Positions 16,725-25,003 of a stretch of DNA of 40,323 bases are shown piece after piece; the first letter of the stretch is position 1; each line of letters opens with the position of its first letter. A program made the translations under genes and the position numbers. The stretch comes from Acidobacteriota bacterium. Its GTDB lineage: Bacteria > Acidobacteriota > Blastocatellia > HR10 > JACQTD01. The stretch is from contig JACQTD010000058.1 in assembly GCA_016210985.1 (NCBI GenBank), positions 1-40,323 on the forward strand, read 5' to 3'. The notes under the pieces were generated by a model, which had not been told where the DNA came from, ran no database searches, and saw only the letters and a program-made list of their open reading frames with translations.

Positions 16725-17201
16725 ATGGTCAAGTTTAAGCCTGAAGACGGCGTCACGCTCGCGACGCCCCTCCACCAATGCGCCAGCCAGCTCATCCGGC
16801 GGCGCCTTGAGAGCATGTGGAAACGGAAGCCGGTTGTGCTCACCCGCGCGGATCCTGAGGGTGTGCACCAGATGCGCGTGGCCTCCCGCCGATTGCGGGC
16901 GGCCTTGGCCGATTTGAGCGGCGCGCTCCCGGAAAAGGGGGAACGAAAGCTGAGACGGCGTCTCCGCGCCCTCACCGACGCCCTCGGGGCCGTCCGCGTC
17001 CTGGATGTTCTTCTGGGATCGCTCCAGATCAAACGAACTAAGCTTCCGCCGCGGCTGCGCACGGGCGTGGACCCGCTCATCCGCAGATACCGGCGGGAGC
17101 GTACCCTTCGGCACCGGGAATTGACGTCGTTACTCGGCCAGCTCGACGAGATGGAATTCGAGAAGCGGTTCCATCGTTGGCTGAAGCCCGGAGGCAGGTG
17201 A
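16725..17201 (+). CDS. CHAD-domain protein, N-terminal half
   Basis: This basic 158-residue protein corresponds to the first helical repeat of a CHAD domain. The hallmark GVHQMRVASRRLRAAL carries the conserved His and Arg residues that bind polyphosphate, followed by ALTDALGAVRVLDVLL. CHAD domains normally hold two such repeats in one chain of about 280-320 residues, and the second repeat is in the next gene. Its TGA (17199-17201) sits inside an AGGTGA ribosome-site-like sequence 6-7 bases before the next ATG, so coupling is possible. Either this is a natural split or an ancestral gene was divided by a one-base frameshift. It lies 88 bases after ppx. Confidence 0.82.
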   Translation: MVKFKPEDGVTLATPLHQCASQLIRRRLESMWKRKPVVLTRADPEGVHQMRVASRRLRAALADLSGALPEKGERKLRRRLRALTDALGAVRVLDVLLGSLQIKRTKLPPRLRTGVDPLIRRYRRERTLRHRELTSLLGQLDEMEFEKRFHRWLKPGGR

Positions 17202-17208
17202 TCGTGGC

Positions 17209-17766
17209 ATGAAAGCCGTGAAGCTCCCCTCCGTCGGTCCGGCGGAGACCCTCGGACAAGCGGCTGCGAAAATCCTCTCCGTCCGTCTTCGTGAGACCTG
17301 GTCAAGGGTGCGCCCGGTGATGAAGCGCGGCCGTGCGGAGGCGCTTCACCGGTTTCGAATCGCCATCAAGCGTCTCCGATACTCCATGGAGATTTACGCA
17401 CCCCTTCTCGGCGCTGAATTCCACGACGTGCTGGCAGAGATCAAGAACGCTCAGGACATCCTTGGACAGTTGCATGATCGGGACATGGCACTGGAGCGAC
17501 TGGCCGATTATCGTGCGAAGGTCATTGCCGTGCCCGCCAGGGCTCGGAATTCATCCGGATACCCGAAGGGCAGAGTGCTGGAGGAGCGGGCACTCGCGAA
17601 ACTGGCTACGGACTACCAGCGGGAACGTGACCTCCTGTACCGGAGGTTTCTATCAAATTGGCGCAGGATGGGTCGGTCCCGCATACGGGCCAGACTGCTC
17701 CACGCGCTCACGGTTCAGGCTCAACCTGCTCCCTCTCGGGGACGAAGACCGGCCACCTCAAGGTGA
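17209..17766 (+). CDS. CHAD-domain protein, C-terminal half
   Basis: This 185-residue basic protein carries the second CHAD repeat. ALHRFRIAIKRLRYSMEIYAP holds the conserved His and the Lys/Arg surface, and AQDILGQLHDRDMALERL is the closing helix motif. Its frame is +1 relative to the upstream half, and 7 bases separate the first stop from this ATG. The two halves could assemble into one polyphosphate-binding surface. The last 59 bases (17708-17766) overlap the 3' end of the convergent phoR gene; the extra basic, proline-rich tail (QAQPAPSRGRRPATSR) is read from DNA that is antisense phoR. The tail may be a readthrough extension without function. Confidence 0.8.
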   Translation: MKAVKLPSVGPAETLGQAAAKILSVRLRETWSRVRPVMKRGRAEALHRFRIAIKRLRYSMEIYAPLLGAEFHDVLAEIKNAQDILGQLHDRDMALERLADYRAKVIAVPARARNSSGYPKGRVLEERALAKLATDYQRERDLLYRRFLSNWRRMGRSRIRARLLHALTVQAQPAPSRGRRPATSR

Positions 17767-18964
17767 ATCGCGACCCACGCGCCGGCTGGCTCTCCACCTC
17801 GATCTGCGCGCCCTGGGCGCGCACCAGGTGCTTCACAATGGAAAGCCCGAGGCCGGTTCCGCCGCGTTCGGTAGATCGCGACTTGTCAGCACGGTAGAAC
17901 CGCTCGAAGATGCGGGGCAAGTCGGAACTGGATATCCCGATCCCCGAATCCTCGATGTCGATGACCACCACCTGACCGTCCCGGGAAGCACGAATGCAAA
18001 CCTCCCCTCCGGACTGGTTGAACTTAATCCCGTTATCCGCAAGATTGAGCAAGACCTCTTCGAATCGCTTCGGATCGGCCAGAATCATCAGTCCCGGAGG
18101 CACGTCGCATCGGATGGCCACGTTGAATTCCTGCGCGCGAGGCGAGAGCGTCCCGGCGATCTCCGCTACCACTTGCGACAGGTCGACCGCGCAGGGTTCC
18201 AGGCGGAGACTACCAGACTCGATGGCCGAGAGGGAGGATATATCCTCCACCAGGTTGGTCAATCGCTGAGCGTTGCGTCGTATGGTTTCCAAAAAGCGGG
18301 TGTTGTTCTCCTCATCCTCCAATCCGCCGTCCAGAAGCGTATCCGCATAAGCCGTGATCGAGGTGATCGGGGTCCGCAATTCGTGCGAGACGTTGGTAAG
18401 GAACTCCTGCCGGACTCGCTCCAATTCCTCAAGGCGGGTGATATCGAGGAACACACCCGCCGCGCGGTTTCCCGGCAGCGGGGTGATCCTCAGCGAGAAT
18501 GATCGCGCTTCCACGCCGGCGTATACCGTCACCTGACCCTCGTAGCGCGTCTGACTCATGACGGCGGCCTGAAAGGCGTCGTAGATCGGCTTCTCCCGCG
18601 TTACCTCGGCAAGCCGTTTCCCTCGTAGCGCGTCAGCCGGCTGATGAAATATCGCTGCCGCCGCGGTGTTGGCGAAAAACAATTTGAGGTCCAGGTCGAC
18701 GACTACTACGCCGTCGTGCGCCCGGTCGAGAATCGACTGCAACCAGGCCCGACGCTCCTGCTCCGCCAGGATCCGCCCCGAGAGAAGATCGAACTGCCGG
18801 AGCACTTCGTATCGGATGTCCTGATCGTCCAGGGCGCCTTCCAGTTTCGGAACACGTCCCGCCAGGTCAAGTTTCCAGGCTCGCTGCCGCATGCGTTCAC
18901 GACGAAGAAAGATCAGGGTCACGAGGCCCCCGGCCACCAAAGCTGTTAGAAGCACCGTAGTCAT
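17708..18964 (-). CDS. phoR: PhoR-type sensor histidine kinase
   Basis: This membrane histidine kinase has 418 residues. It has a single N-terminal membrane helix (about 3-20), a linker, a PAS domain (about 72-175, DRAHDGVVVVDLDLKLFFANT), then HisKA with the phosphorylated His194 in FLTNVSHELRTPI. The ATPase domain follows, with N box NLADNGIKFN, G1 DSGIGI and G2 GGTGLGLSIVKH. The absence of a large periplasmic domain fits PhoR, which senses phosphate through the Pst/PhoU complex. The likely partner PhoB lies 15 kb away at 34109, next to pst. It is convergent with the CHAD genes and overlaps their end. PhoR is assigned from architecture and regional context; other PAS kinases share this layout. 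Confidence 0.8.
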   Translation of the reverse strand: MTTVLLTALVAGGLVTLIFLRRERMRQRAWKLDLAGRVPKLEGALDDQDIRYEVLRQFDLLSGRILAEQERRAWLQSILDRAHDGVVVVDLDLKLFFANTAAAAIFHQPADALRGKRLAEVTREKPIYDAFQAAVMSQTRYEGQVTVYAGVEARSFSLRITPLPGNRAAGVFLDITRLEELERVRQEFLTNVSHELRTPITSITAYADTLLDGGLEDEENNTRFLETIRRNAQRLTNLVEDISSLSAIESGSLRLEPCAVDLSQVVAEIAGTLSPRAQEFNVAIRCDVPPGLMILADPKRFEEVLLNLADNGIKFNQSGGEVCIRASRDGQVVVIDIEDSGIGISSSDLPRIFERFYRADKSRSTERGGTGLGLSIVKHLVRAQGAQIEVESQPARGSRFTLRWPVFVPEREQVEPEP

Positions 18965-19024
18965 GCAGAACCGGATCGATTATCAGCCCAACCGGGTTTT
19001 CAAGTCACGCGATTCGCGCTTGGA

Positions 19025-19072
19025 GTTCAACCTTTAGGTTGGCCTCCGCTGGGTACAAGCTAAAGCTTGAAC
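19025..19072. repeat. Compact REP-like inverted hairpin pair with compensatory change
   Basis: GTTCAA (19025-19030) pairs with TTGAAC (19067-19072). Inside lie CAACC-TTTA-GGTTG (19028-19041) and CAAGC-TAAA-GCTTG (19056-19069). Read in the same orientation, the halves are GTTCAACCTTTAGGTTG and GTTCAAGCTTTAGCTTG: the only two differences within this 17-base core form one swapped base pair. This preserved pairing marks an inverted pair of REP-like units. It lies in the 224-base gap between divergent phoR and sixA, so it may also affect either promoter. Confidence 0.65.
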
Positions 19073-19188
19073 GCTGAACCGACCCGGTACCCCCCGTAGG
19101 GCTTGTTGTCGACTCAGAATCGACCTAGCATTTAGTGGGCCCACTCGCTCCGCGGAGGGATTGAACCCATGCCGACCGGGAGTAAATA

Positions 19189-19692
19189 ATGAGACTGATC
19201 CTGATCCGCCACGCCAAGGCAGGCAATCGCGACGATCCGAAGTATCCCGATGATCGGACCCGGCCACTGACCCGGGAGGGTCGGCGTGAGCACAAACGGA
19301 TCGCGGGCGCGCTGGCTAAGATGTCCGTCGACCTCGATCATATATGGACGAGCCCGATATTGCGCGCGAAAGAGACCGCCGAGATCACTGCACGGGAAAT
19401 GGGATTCACAGGCGCGCTTTTCGAGAGCCCGTTATTGGGCGAAGCCTTTTCGATCGACGGACTGATCGCCGCGCTCAAGCCGCTGCCTTCCGAGTGCAGC
19501 GTGGCCTGCGTGGGGCATGAGCCTCATCTCGGCAGACTGGCCGCCGCGCTGCTTCATCCGGATGGCTCGATCGCGATCAAATTCAAGAAGAGCGCGGCGA
19601 TGGGGCTGGATTTTCCAGCCCGGGCCGCCCGGGGAAAAGGGACGCTCCTCTTTTTCCTGCGCCCGGACCACCTCCTCTCCCTGCTGGGGTAA
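19189..19692 (+). CDS. sixA: SixA-type phosphohistidine phosphatase
   Basis: This 167-residue histidine phosphatase removes phosphate from phosphohistidine residues in proteins. The catalytic RHA motif is at residues 7-9 (LILIRHAKAG, His8). The second histidine is in CVGHEPHLGRLAA. WTSPILRAKETAEI matches the conserved substrate-arginine region. It is short, as SixA enzymes are. GGGAG lies before the ATG. SixA-like genes often lie beside CHAD and polyphosphate genes, which supports its membership in this module; it might dephosphorylate a histidine kinase relay or act on a small phosphorylated compound. It is transcribed divergently from phoR and toward the TonB receptor gene. Confidence 0.9.
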   Translation: MRLILIRHAKAGNRDDPKYPDDRTRPLTREGRREHKRIAGALAKMSVDLDHIWTSPILRAKETAEITAREMGFTGALFESPLLGEAFSIDGLIAALKPLPSECSVACVGHEPHLGRLAAALLHPDGSIAIKFKKSAAMGLDFPARAARGKGTLLFFLRPDHLLSLLG

Positions 19693-19815
19693 ACCCGTCA
19701 GCCTCGTCGTCTCTCCCTAAAATTCTTGGCAGTAGGTGGTTCGATGAGTACACCCCCGCTGTCGAACGCGAAATTCCACTTTCCCGAACCGGATGGCTCT
19801 CTGCCATCACGAATG

Positions 19816-19854
19816 TTCACATTGAATTAACATCTACGTAACAATCAGGTTACC
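19816..19854 (+). promoter_or_regulatory. Pho-box-like array of four 11-bp-spaced repeats
   Basis: Four hexamers stand exactly 11 bases apart: TTCACA (19816), TTAACA (19827), GTAACA (19838) and GTTACC (19849). PhoB/PhoP sites are direct repeats at 11-bp period, with TT(A/C/T)ACA in Bacillus and GTTCACC in actinobacteria. A CATAGA (19862-19867) could serve as the -10 box. The array lies 102 bases before the TonB receptor ATG, so that operon probably answers to phosphate starvation through PhoB. The repeats are seen; binding is inferred. Confidence 0.7.
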
Positions 19855-19955
19855 CCGCGGGCATAGAGTGCATCCGGTACTGCGGCATATGAGGTATCGT
19901 TGGTGGTTTCCAAGTTCGGCTTCAAGGAGGGAGAAGTGCGAGAGGATGTCTACCT

Positions 19956-22853
19956 ATGAGCAGAACTTTGATCTCCAGGCCCGCTAAATTGATCCTCGTT
20001 TTAGTTCTGAGTTGTCTGGTTTGCGCGTCGGCCCCCGGATCCACTCCTCCTGAAGGAAATGATCAGGGGACGGTCGCCGGCGTGGTGGTGGATGTCTCCA
20101 CCAACCGCAATATTACCAACGCGACGGTTATGGTGCCGGGAACGACGATTGCCGTCGAGACCGACCTGGATGGCAACTTCACCTTCCGTCTCAAACCCGG
20201 CACTTATCAAGTTCGAGTCAACCGTTCCGGCTATCAGGAGCACCTGTTGAGCAGTGTCATCGTTCATGCCAATCAAACGACCGGCGTTGAAGCGGCCTTG
20301 AGCTCGGAAGGCATGACGCTCGGGGAAGTTGTCGTGACGGCCGAGAACGGCGGCAGCGGATCAGAGGCTGGGCTCCTCGCGGACCGCAAAGCCGCGGGCG
20401 TCATGAGCGACGTGATCAGTGCGAGGGAAATGAGCCAGGACACCAGTTCCAATGCAGCCGGAATCCTGCAGCGAGTGGTGGGGATTTCGGTCGTACAGGA
20501 CAAGTACGTATACGTGCGCGGGTTGGGTGAACGTTACAGCAATACCGTCTTGAATGATTCCCTGTTGCCCACCACCGACCCGGACCGTCGCGTTGTCCCC
20601 ATGGATCTCATGCCGGCCCAGATGCTGGAGAATGTGAAGGTGTTCAAGACCTTCACACCCGACCAGCCGGGAGAGTTCTCCGGCGGACTGGTTAAGATCG
20701 CGGCGAAAGACTTTCCGCAGGGCAGCTCCTTGAAAGTTTCGATAACGGCTGGGGCCAACTCGCAGACCAGTTTCCGGGATTTCGTTACGTATCCGTCCGA
20801 TCGGCTTGACTGGCTGGGATTCGGAGCCGGCCGCCGATCGTTGCCGAGTATCATTCCCGCCGATGAGCGGCTGATTCGCGGCACGCCCTTCACACCCGGA
20901 TTTTCGCCGCAACAGCTTCAGACCTTCGGCCGGGCCTTCGAACCAATTTTGGAACCCGACCACGTTCACGCCCGCGCAAACCAGAGTTACAGCGTGTCCG
21001 GAGGCACGACGATCGGCAAGTGGGGCTTCGTGGGAGGGCTCACCTACTCCAACCAACTGCATACCCTTGAGGAGAACCGCCTCTACTACGTACTGGGCCG
21101 TGGCGGCCACCTCATCCCAAGAAGCGTTTTCGCCAGCGACGGATTCGTCCGTGACAACGGATTGGTCTCTACGCTGCAGGGAAGTGTTCCGGACGAATTT
21201 ATCACCAATGAGTTCCTGAAGGGTTACACCTCGGGTTCGAACGCCGTGCGCCTCGGAGGAACCGCGAACGTCGCGTACCGGTTGAGCACGAATCATAACC
21301 TGATGTTCAAGAACTTCTACACACACGAGGGCAACCGGAGTACGCGAACTTACGTAGGATGGTACGAAAGCCGCGGTACGCCGATTCGGGATGAGCGCCT
21401 TCGCTACCTGCAGGAAGGGATTTATTCAGGCCAGCTCTCGGGCGAGCATGTCTTTCCCGCATTCGGAAACAGTGTCCTGGCCTGGCGGTGGAACTATTCG
21501 CGCGCGACGCTCGATGAGCCCGACCTTCGAGAGAACATTTACGAATTCGATCAATCGGTCCAGCGGTTCAAGTTTTACAGCCAGTTACAGAGCAGCTTAC
21601 GGATGTTCAACACGATGAGTGAGAACCTCCGCGAGCCGGCGGTAGATTGGAGTACGTTCTTCTTTTTTCCGAATGTGACGCTCAATATCAAGGCCGGGGG
21701 ATCCTTCAGCAACCGCGATCGCGGCTTTCTCTCACGCCGGTTTCGATTTAACACCCGAGGGATAAAAGGTCTCGATTTTTACTCGCCGGCCGAGCAGCTG
21801 CTCGCGCCCGGGAACATCCGGCCGGATGGCTTTGAGATCTTTGAAGAAACTCGGCAGACCGATGCCTACACGGGCAGGCACGACATCTGGGCCGGGTATG
21901 GGATGGCCGATTTTACACTCAGGAAGTGGCGGGTCATCGGCGGTCTCCGGGTGGAGCGATCCGACCAGCAGGTCTTGACCTTCACGCCCATCAGCCGCGA
22001 CCCCGCGACCGTGACGGCGGGACAGGAGACTACCGATCTTCTCCCCAGCATTGGCCTGGTTTACGGATTCACCGGGAATATCAATCTGCGCGCCGGCTAC
22101 AGCCAGACGGTCTCCCGGCCCCAGTTCCGGGAACTCAGTCCCTTCGAATTCACCGATGTGACCGGCGGTCCCTCGGCCGTGGGCAATCCTAACCTGGTCC
22201 GCACGAAAATCCGGAACTACGACCTGCGCTGGGAATGGTTCTTCGCGCCGCAGAAGTTGATCGCGGTCAGTTTCTTTTACAAGGACTTCACGAACCCGGT
22301 CGAACAGGTCATTCAACCCTCGAATGAACTGACCGTCATTTCGTATCGCAACGTGCGGGCCGCGAAGAACCGCGGGCTGGAAGTGGAGTTCCGCAAGCGG
22401 CTCGGGGCGCTCTCCCCGCGATTGGAAAACCTGAGCGTGATGTTCAATTACACCTACGTGAACTCCACCGTGGAGATTGGTGAACAGGAAATCTCGGTCG
22501 TGACGTCGCTTAAGCGACCCCTGGTGGGTCAATCGGCGAATGTCCTGAACGCCACCGTACACTACGAGATCCCTCGCTGGAATCTGGAGGCGAGGACGAT
22601 GGTCAATTACGTCGGGGAGCGCATCAGCGATGTGGGTGCCTATGGCCTGCCCGACATCCGCGAAAAAGGATTTCCTACGCTCGACCTCTTCGTTTCGAAG
22701 AGGTTTCTGGGTGAGGCCAAGCGCATGGAGGCGAAATTCTCCGGAGAGAATCTGATCGATCGGGAAGTGCGATTCAATCAGGGTCCAATTCCGTACTGGT
22801 ATTTCCGCCGGGGTCGTTCGTTCAGTGTCAGCCTCTCCTACACTTTCTTTTGA
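19956..22853 (+). CDS. TonB-dependent outer-membrane receptor, probable Pho regulon member
   Basis: This 965-residue outer-membrane transporter is driven by TonB. After a signal peptide (MSRTLISRPAKLILVLVLSCLVCA) comes a carboxypeptidase-regulatory-like beta domain (about 38-120, GTVAGVVVDVSTNRNITNATVMV). The plug domain (about 140-260) contains SNAAGILQRVVGISVVQDKYVYVRG, and a 22-strand barrel ends in the signature SVSLSYTFF with terminal Phe. The Pho-box array upstream predicts induction in low phosphate, so the cargo is likely a phosphate-containing compound. An AAGGAGG-led 7-codon frame (GTG 19936 to TGA 19957-19959) overlaps this ATG, while AGAGGA (19941-19946) lies 9 bases before it and is the more likely ribosome site for the receptor. 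A secreted beta-helix protein follows 54 bases downstream. Confidence 0.92.
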   Translation: MSRTLISRPAKLILVLVLSCLVCASAPGSTPPEGNDQGTVAGVVVDVSTNRNITNATVMVPGTTIAVETDLDGNFTFRLKPGTYQVRVNRSGYQEHLLSSVIVHANQTTGVEAALSSEGMTLGEVVVTAENGGSGSEAGLLADRKAAGVMSDVISAREMSQDTSSNAAGILQRVVGISVVQDKYVYVRGLGERYSNTVLNDSLLPTTDPDRRVVPMDLMPAQMLENVKVFKTFTPDQPGEFSGGLVKIAAKDFPQGSSLKVSITAGANSQTSFRDFVTYPSDRLDWLGFGAGRRSLPSIIPADERLIRGTPFTPGFSPQQLQTFGRAFEPILEPDHVHARANQSYSVSGGTTIGKWGFVGGLTYSNQLHTLEENRLYYVLGRGGHLIPRSVFASDGFVRDNGLVSTLQGSVPDEFITNEFLKGYTSGSNAVRLGGTANVAYRLSTNHNLMFKNFYTHEGNRSTRTYVGWYESRGTPIRDERLRYLQEGIYSGQLSGEHVFPAFGNSVLAWRWNYSRATLDEPDLRENIYEFDQSVQRFKFYSQLQSSLRMFNTMSENLREPAVDWSTFFFFPNVTLNIKAGGSFSNRDRGFLSRRFRFNTRGIKGLDFYSPAEQLLAPGNIRPDGFEIFEETRQTDAYTGRHDIWAGYGMADFTLRKWRVIGGLRVERSDQQVLTFTPISRDPATVTAGQETTDLLPSIGLVYGFTGNINLRAGYSQTVSRPQFRELSPFEFTDVTGGPSAVGNPNLVRTKIRNYDLRWEWFFAPQKLIAVSFFYKDFTNPVEQVIQPSNELTVISYRNVRAAKNRGLEVEFRKRLGALSPRLENLSVMFNYTYVNSTVEIGEQEISVVTSLKRPLVGQSANVLNATVHYEIPRWNLEARTMVNYVGERISDVGAYGLPDIREKGFPTLDLFVSKRFLGEAKRMEAKFSGENLIDREVRFNQGPIPYWYFRRGRSFSVSLSYTFF

Positions 22854-22907
22854 TTGTCGCCGGCAGAATATCCCTTTGCAGTGACATCCGAATCGGAGAA
22901 AAACCCT

Positions 22908-24194
22908 ATGAACCTGAAAGTGATCAGCGCCTCGGCCGGGCTCATCCTGATCCTGGCCTCACTCTTCACACCCTTGACCCGCTCGGTCGCGGCCGATGGA
23001 TCAGCGATCATCGTCGTAACCGGCGACATCACCTCCAGCGTGACCTGGACGTCGACCAACACGTATCTCCTCAACGGCGCCGTCTTTGTCAAGGAACCCG
23101 CCATCCTTACGATTCAGCCCGGAACGACCATCAAAGGGCTGGATCGCAGCTTCCTCGTCATTGAGCGGGGCGCGAAGCTCATGGCGGAAGGAACACCGGC
23201 GGCGCCGATCGTCTTCACCAGCTCGCAGGAACCCGGGTTCCGCAGCCCCCGGGACTGGGGTGGATTGTGGATCAACGGCCGGGCCCCGATCAATACTCCG
23301 GGAGGTCAGGAACTTGGAGAGACCGGCATCACCGGCACCTATGGCGGCGGAGCCGATCCCGACCCGCACGACAATAGCGGTATCATTCGTTATGTCCGCA
23401 TCGAATTCGCGGGCTTCCCGGTTGCTCCCGACGCCGAGATCAACAATTTCACGCTCGCCGGGGTTGGTGATGGGACGAGAGTCGATCACATCCACGTCAA
23501 CCGGGGCGCGGATGACGGCATTGAGTTTTTCGGCGGTACGGTAAACGTAAAGTACATCCTCGCGACCGGAACGGGCGACGACGGATTCGACTGGCAGATC
23601 GGTTACGTTGGGAAGGTCCAGTTCGTGGTGATCCAAGCCGACAACACGGTCGATCCCGCCTCCGACCGGGGTATCGAAGCGGACAACAATGAGAATAACA
23701 ACAATCTCCTGCCCGTCTCCGATCCGCAGCTCTACAATTTCACCATCGTCGGCGACAAGGGCCCGGGCGGCGGCACGGCCGGCATTGTACTCCGCAGGGG
23801 CACCGCCGGAGACCTAAGGAACTTCATCGTGGTCAACTACAAGGGCGCCGGAATCGATATCCAGGGCGGAGTGGCACAGGCTCGTGCTGGCAGCGGCGAA
23901 CTCACGATCACCAACTCGATCTTCTTCAACAACAACCCAAATTTCCAGGCGGGTGTGAGCGATTTAATGTTAAGCCAGGTGGCCACGATCCTGCGTTCCG
24001 ATCCCCTGCTGCGGGATCCGCGGAATCTGACCGCCCCTGATTTTCGTCCGTTGGAGGGATCGCCGGCGCTCGATGCGAGCAACGTCGCCGTTCCTCCGGC
24101 CGATGGGTTCTTCACCCCGGTTGCATTCATGGGGGGTGTCGATCCTCAGAATGACTGGACCCAGGCCGCCTGGATCAGCGTCGTCAGGAACTAG
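22908..24194 (+). CDS. Secreted right-handed beta-helix protein
   Basis: This 428-residue exported protein starts at ATG 22908, 8 bases after GGAGA; the signal peptide is MNLKVISASAGLILILASLF. The body consists of parallel-beta-helix coils, seen in ILTIQPGTTIKGLDRSFLV, ERGAKLMAEGTPAAPIVFTS, YVRIEFAGF and VDHIHVNRGADDGIEFFGG. It lacks a recognisable lyase active site. The late ADNNENNNNLLPVSD stretch is Asn-rich. It follows the TonB receptor in the same unit, and this receptor plus beta-helix pairing recurs in Bacteroidetes and proteobacterial Pho genes. It may bind or present a phosphorylated ligand at the surface. That role is inference. Confidence 0.78.
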   Translation: MNLKVISASAGLILILASLFTPLTRSVAADGSAIIVVTGDITSSVTWTSTNTYLLNGAVFVKEPAILTIQPGTTIKGLDRSFLVIERGAKLMAEGTPAAPIVFTSSQEPGFRSPRDWGGLWINGRAPINTPGGQELGETGITGTYGGGADPDPHDNSGIIRYVRIEFAGFPVAPDAEINNFTLAGVGDGTRVDHIHVNRGADDGIEFFGGTVNVKYILATGTGDDGFDWQIGYVGKVQFVVIQADNTVDPASDRGIEADNNENNNNLLPVSDPQLYNFTIVGDKGPGGGTAGIVLRRGTAGDLRNFIVVNYKGAGIDIQGGVAQARAGSGELTITNSIFFNNNPNFQAGVSDLMLSQVATILRSDPLLRDPRNLTAPDFRPLEGSPALDASNVAVPPADGFFTPVAFMGGVDPQNDWTQAAWISVVRN

Positions 24195-24254
24195 GGAATT
24201 TCAACCACACACGCCCGGCTTCTACGGCGGGCAACGCGCGAGTGCGAGAGAGCC

Positions 24255-24791
24255 ATGTTCAGGATGACCTGGAAATTTACCGAAAGCCGCGCTTCCGCTC
24301 TCGCGCTGTGCATCCTGGGCCTTCTGTTCTCGTCGGGCTGCAGCATCATGGGTAGGGAGCCGCGAATGATGCCGAACGCCCAGCCGAGCCCGGAGGTCCT
24401 GGTTGAACAGGTGCTTGAGGCCCTCGCCCGTAACGATGGCGGGAGCCTCAAGAACCTGGCGCTTACAAAAGAAGAATTCTGCGATATCCTCTGGCCTGAA
24501 CTGCCTTCCAGTGAGACACCGAACCTGACGTGCGACTGGGTCTGGAACACGTTCGGACCGAGCAGCCTGAACAAGCTCAGTCAGACCTTGGGAGCGCATG
24601 CGGGCAGGAAATACCAATTGGTCCGCCTACGGTGTGTCAGGGGAACAACCGCCTACAAGAGTCTCAAAGTCCATGAGGATTGCCGGGTTGTTGTCGGGGA
24701 CGACGAAGGACGCGAGCGCGAGCTCAAACTATTCGGATCGATCCTGGAAATGGATGGTCAGTTCAAGCTCTGCAATTTTATCGTCGATTAA
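24255..24791 (+). CDS. Hypothetical lipoprotein
   Basis: I do not recognise a family. The 178-residue product has a lipoprotein signal with lipobox LFSSGC (about residues 24-29), followed by a short linker and a compact domain. Five further cysteines occur in the mature part (EEFCDIL, NLTCDW, LRCVRG, HEDCRV, KLCNF), so disulfides are plausible outside the cytoplasm. A start two or three codons later is possible. It lies 60 bases after the beta-helix gene in the same direction, so it may be the third gene of the Pho-controlled unit, but it could also be independent. GGAGCGACGCTCC (24896-24908) downstream is a weak hairpin without a T-run. Confidence 0.6.
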   Translation: MFRMTWKFTESRASALALCILGLLFSSGCSIMGREPRMMPNAQPSPEVLVEQVLEALARNDGGSLKNLALTKEEFCDILWPELPSSETPNLTCDWVWNTFGPSSLNKLSQTLGAHAGRKYQLVRLRCVRGTTAYKSLKVHEDCRVVVGDDEGRERELKLFGSILEMDGQFKLCNFIVD

Positions 24792-25003
24792 CTGAACGCG
24801 CTCCCGGGTATGGGGTCAATGCATCTCTCCGGTTCGCTCAGGACAAGCAGGCGCGACCGGGATGATCGGTCCGGGAATCGATTACGCCATCTTCAGGAGC
24901 GACGCTCCCCATCCAGCGGCTCTCGCACCGCAGCGGGGGCCGTGGAACTTCCCCGTTTGAAGACCTACCTCATGCAGGAATCGGATTGGCGTTGAAATTC
25001 TAC

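Noticed and set aside
16725-17766. Calling the CHAD genes a pseudogene
   Set aside because: Both halves keep their key residues and the second has its own ATG with a plausible ribosome site, so a working two-part protein cannot be excluded.
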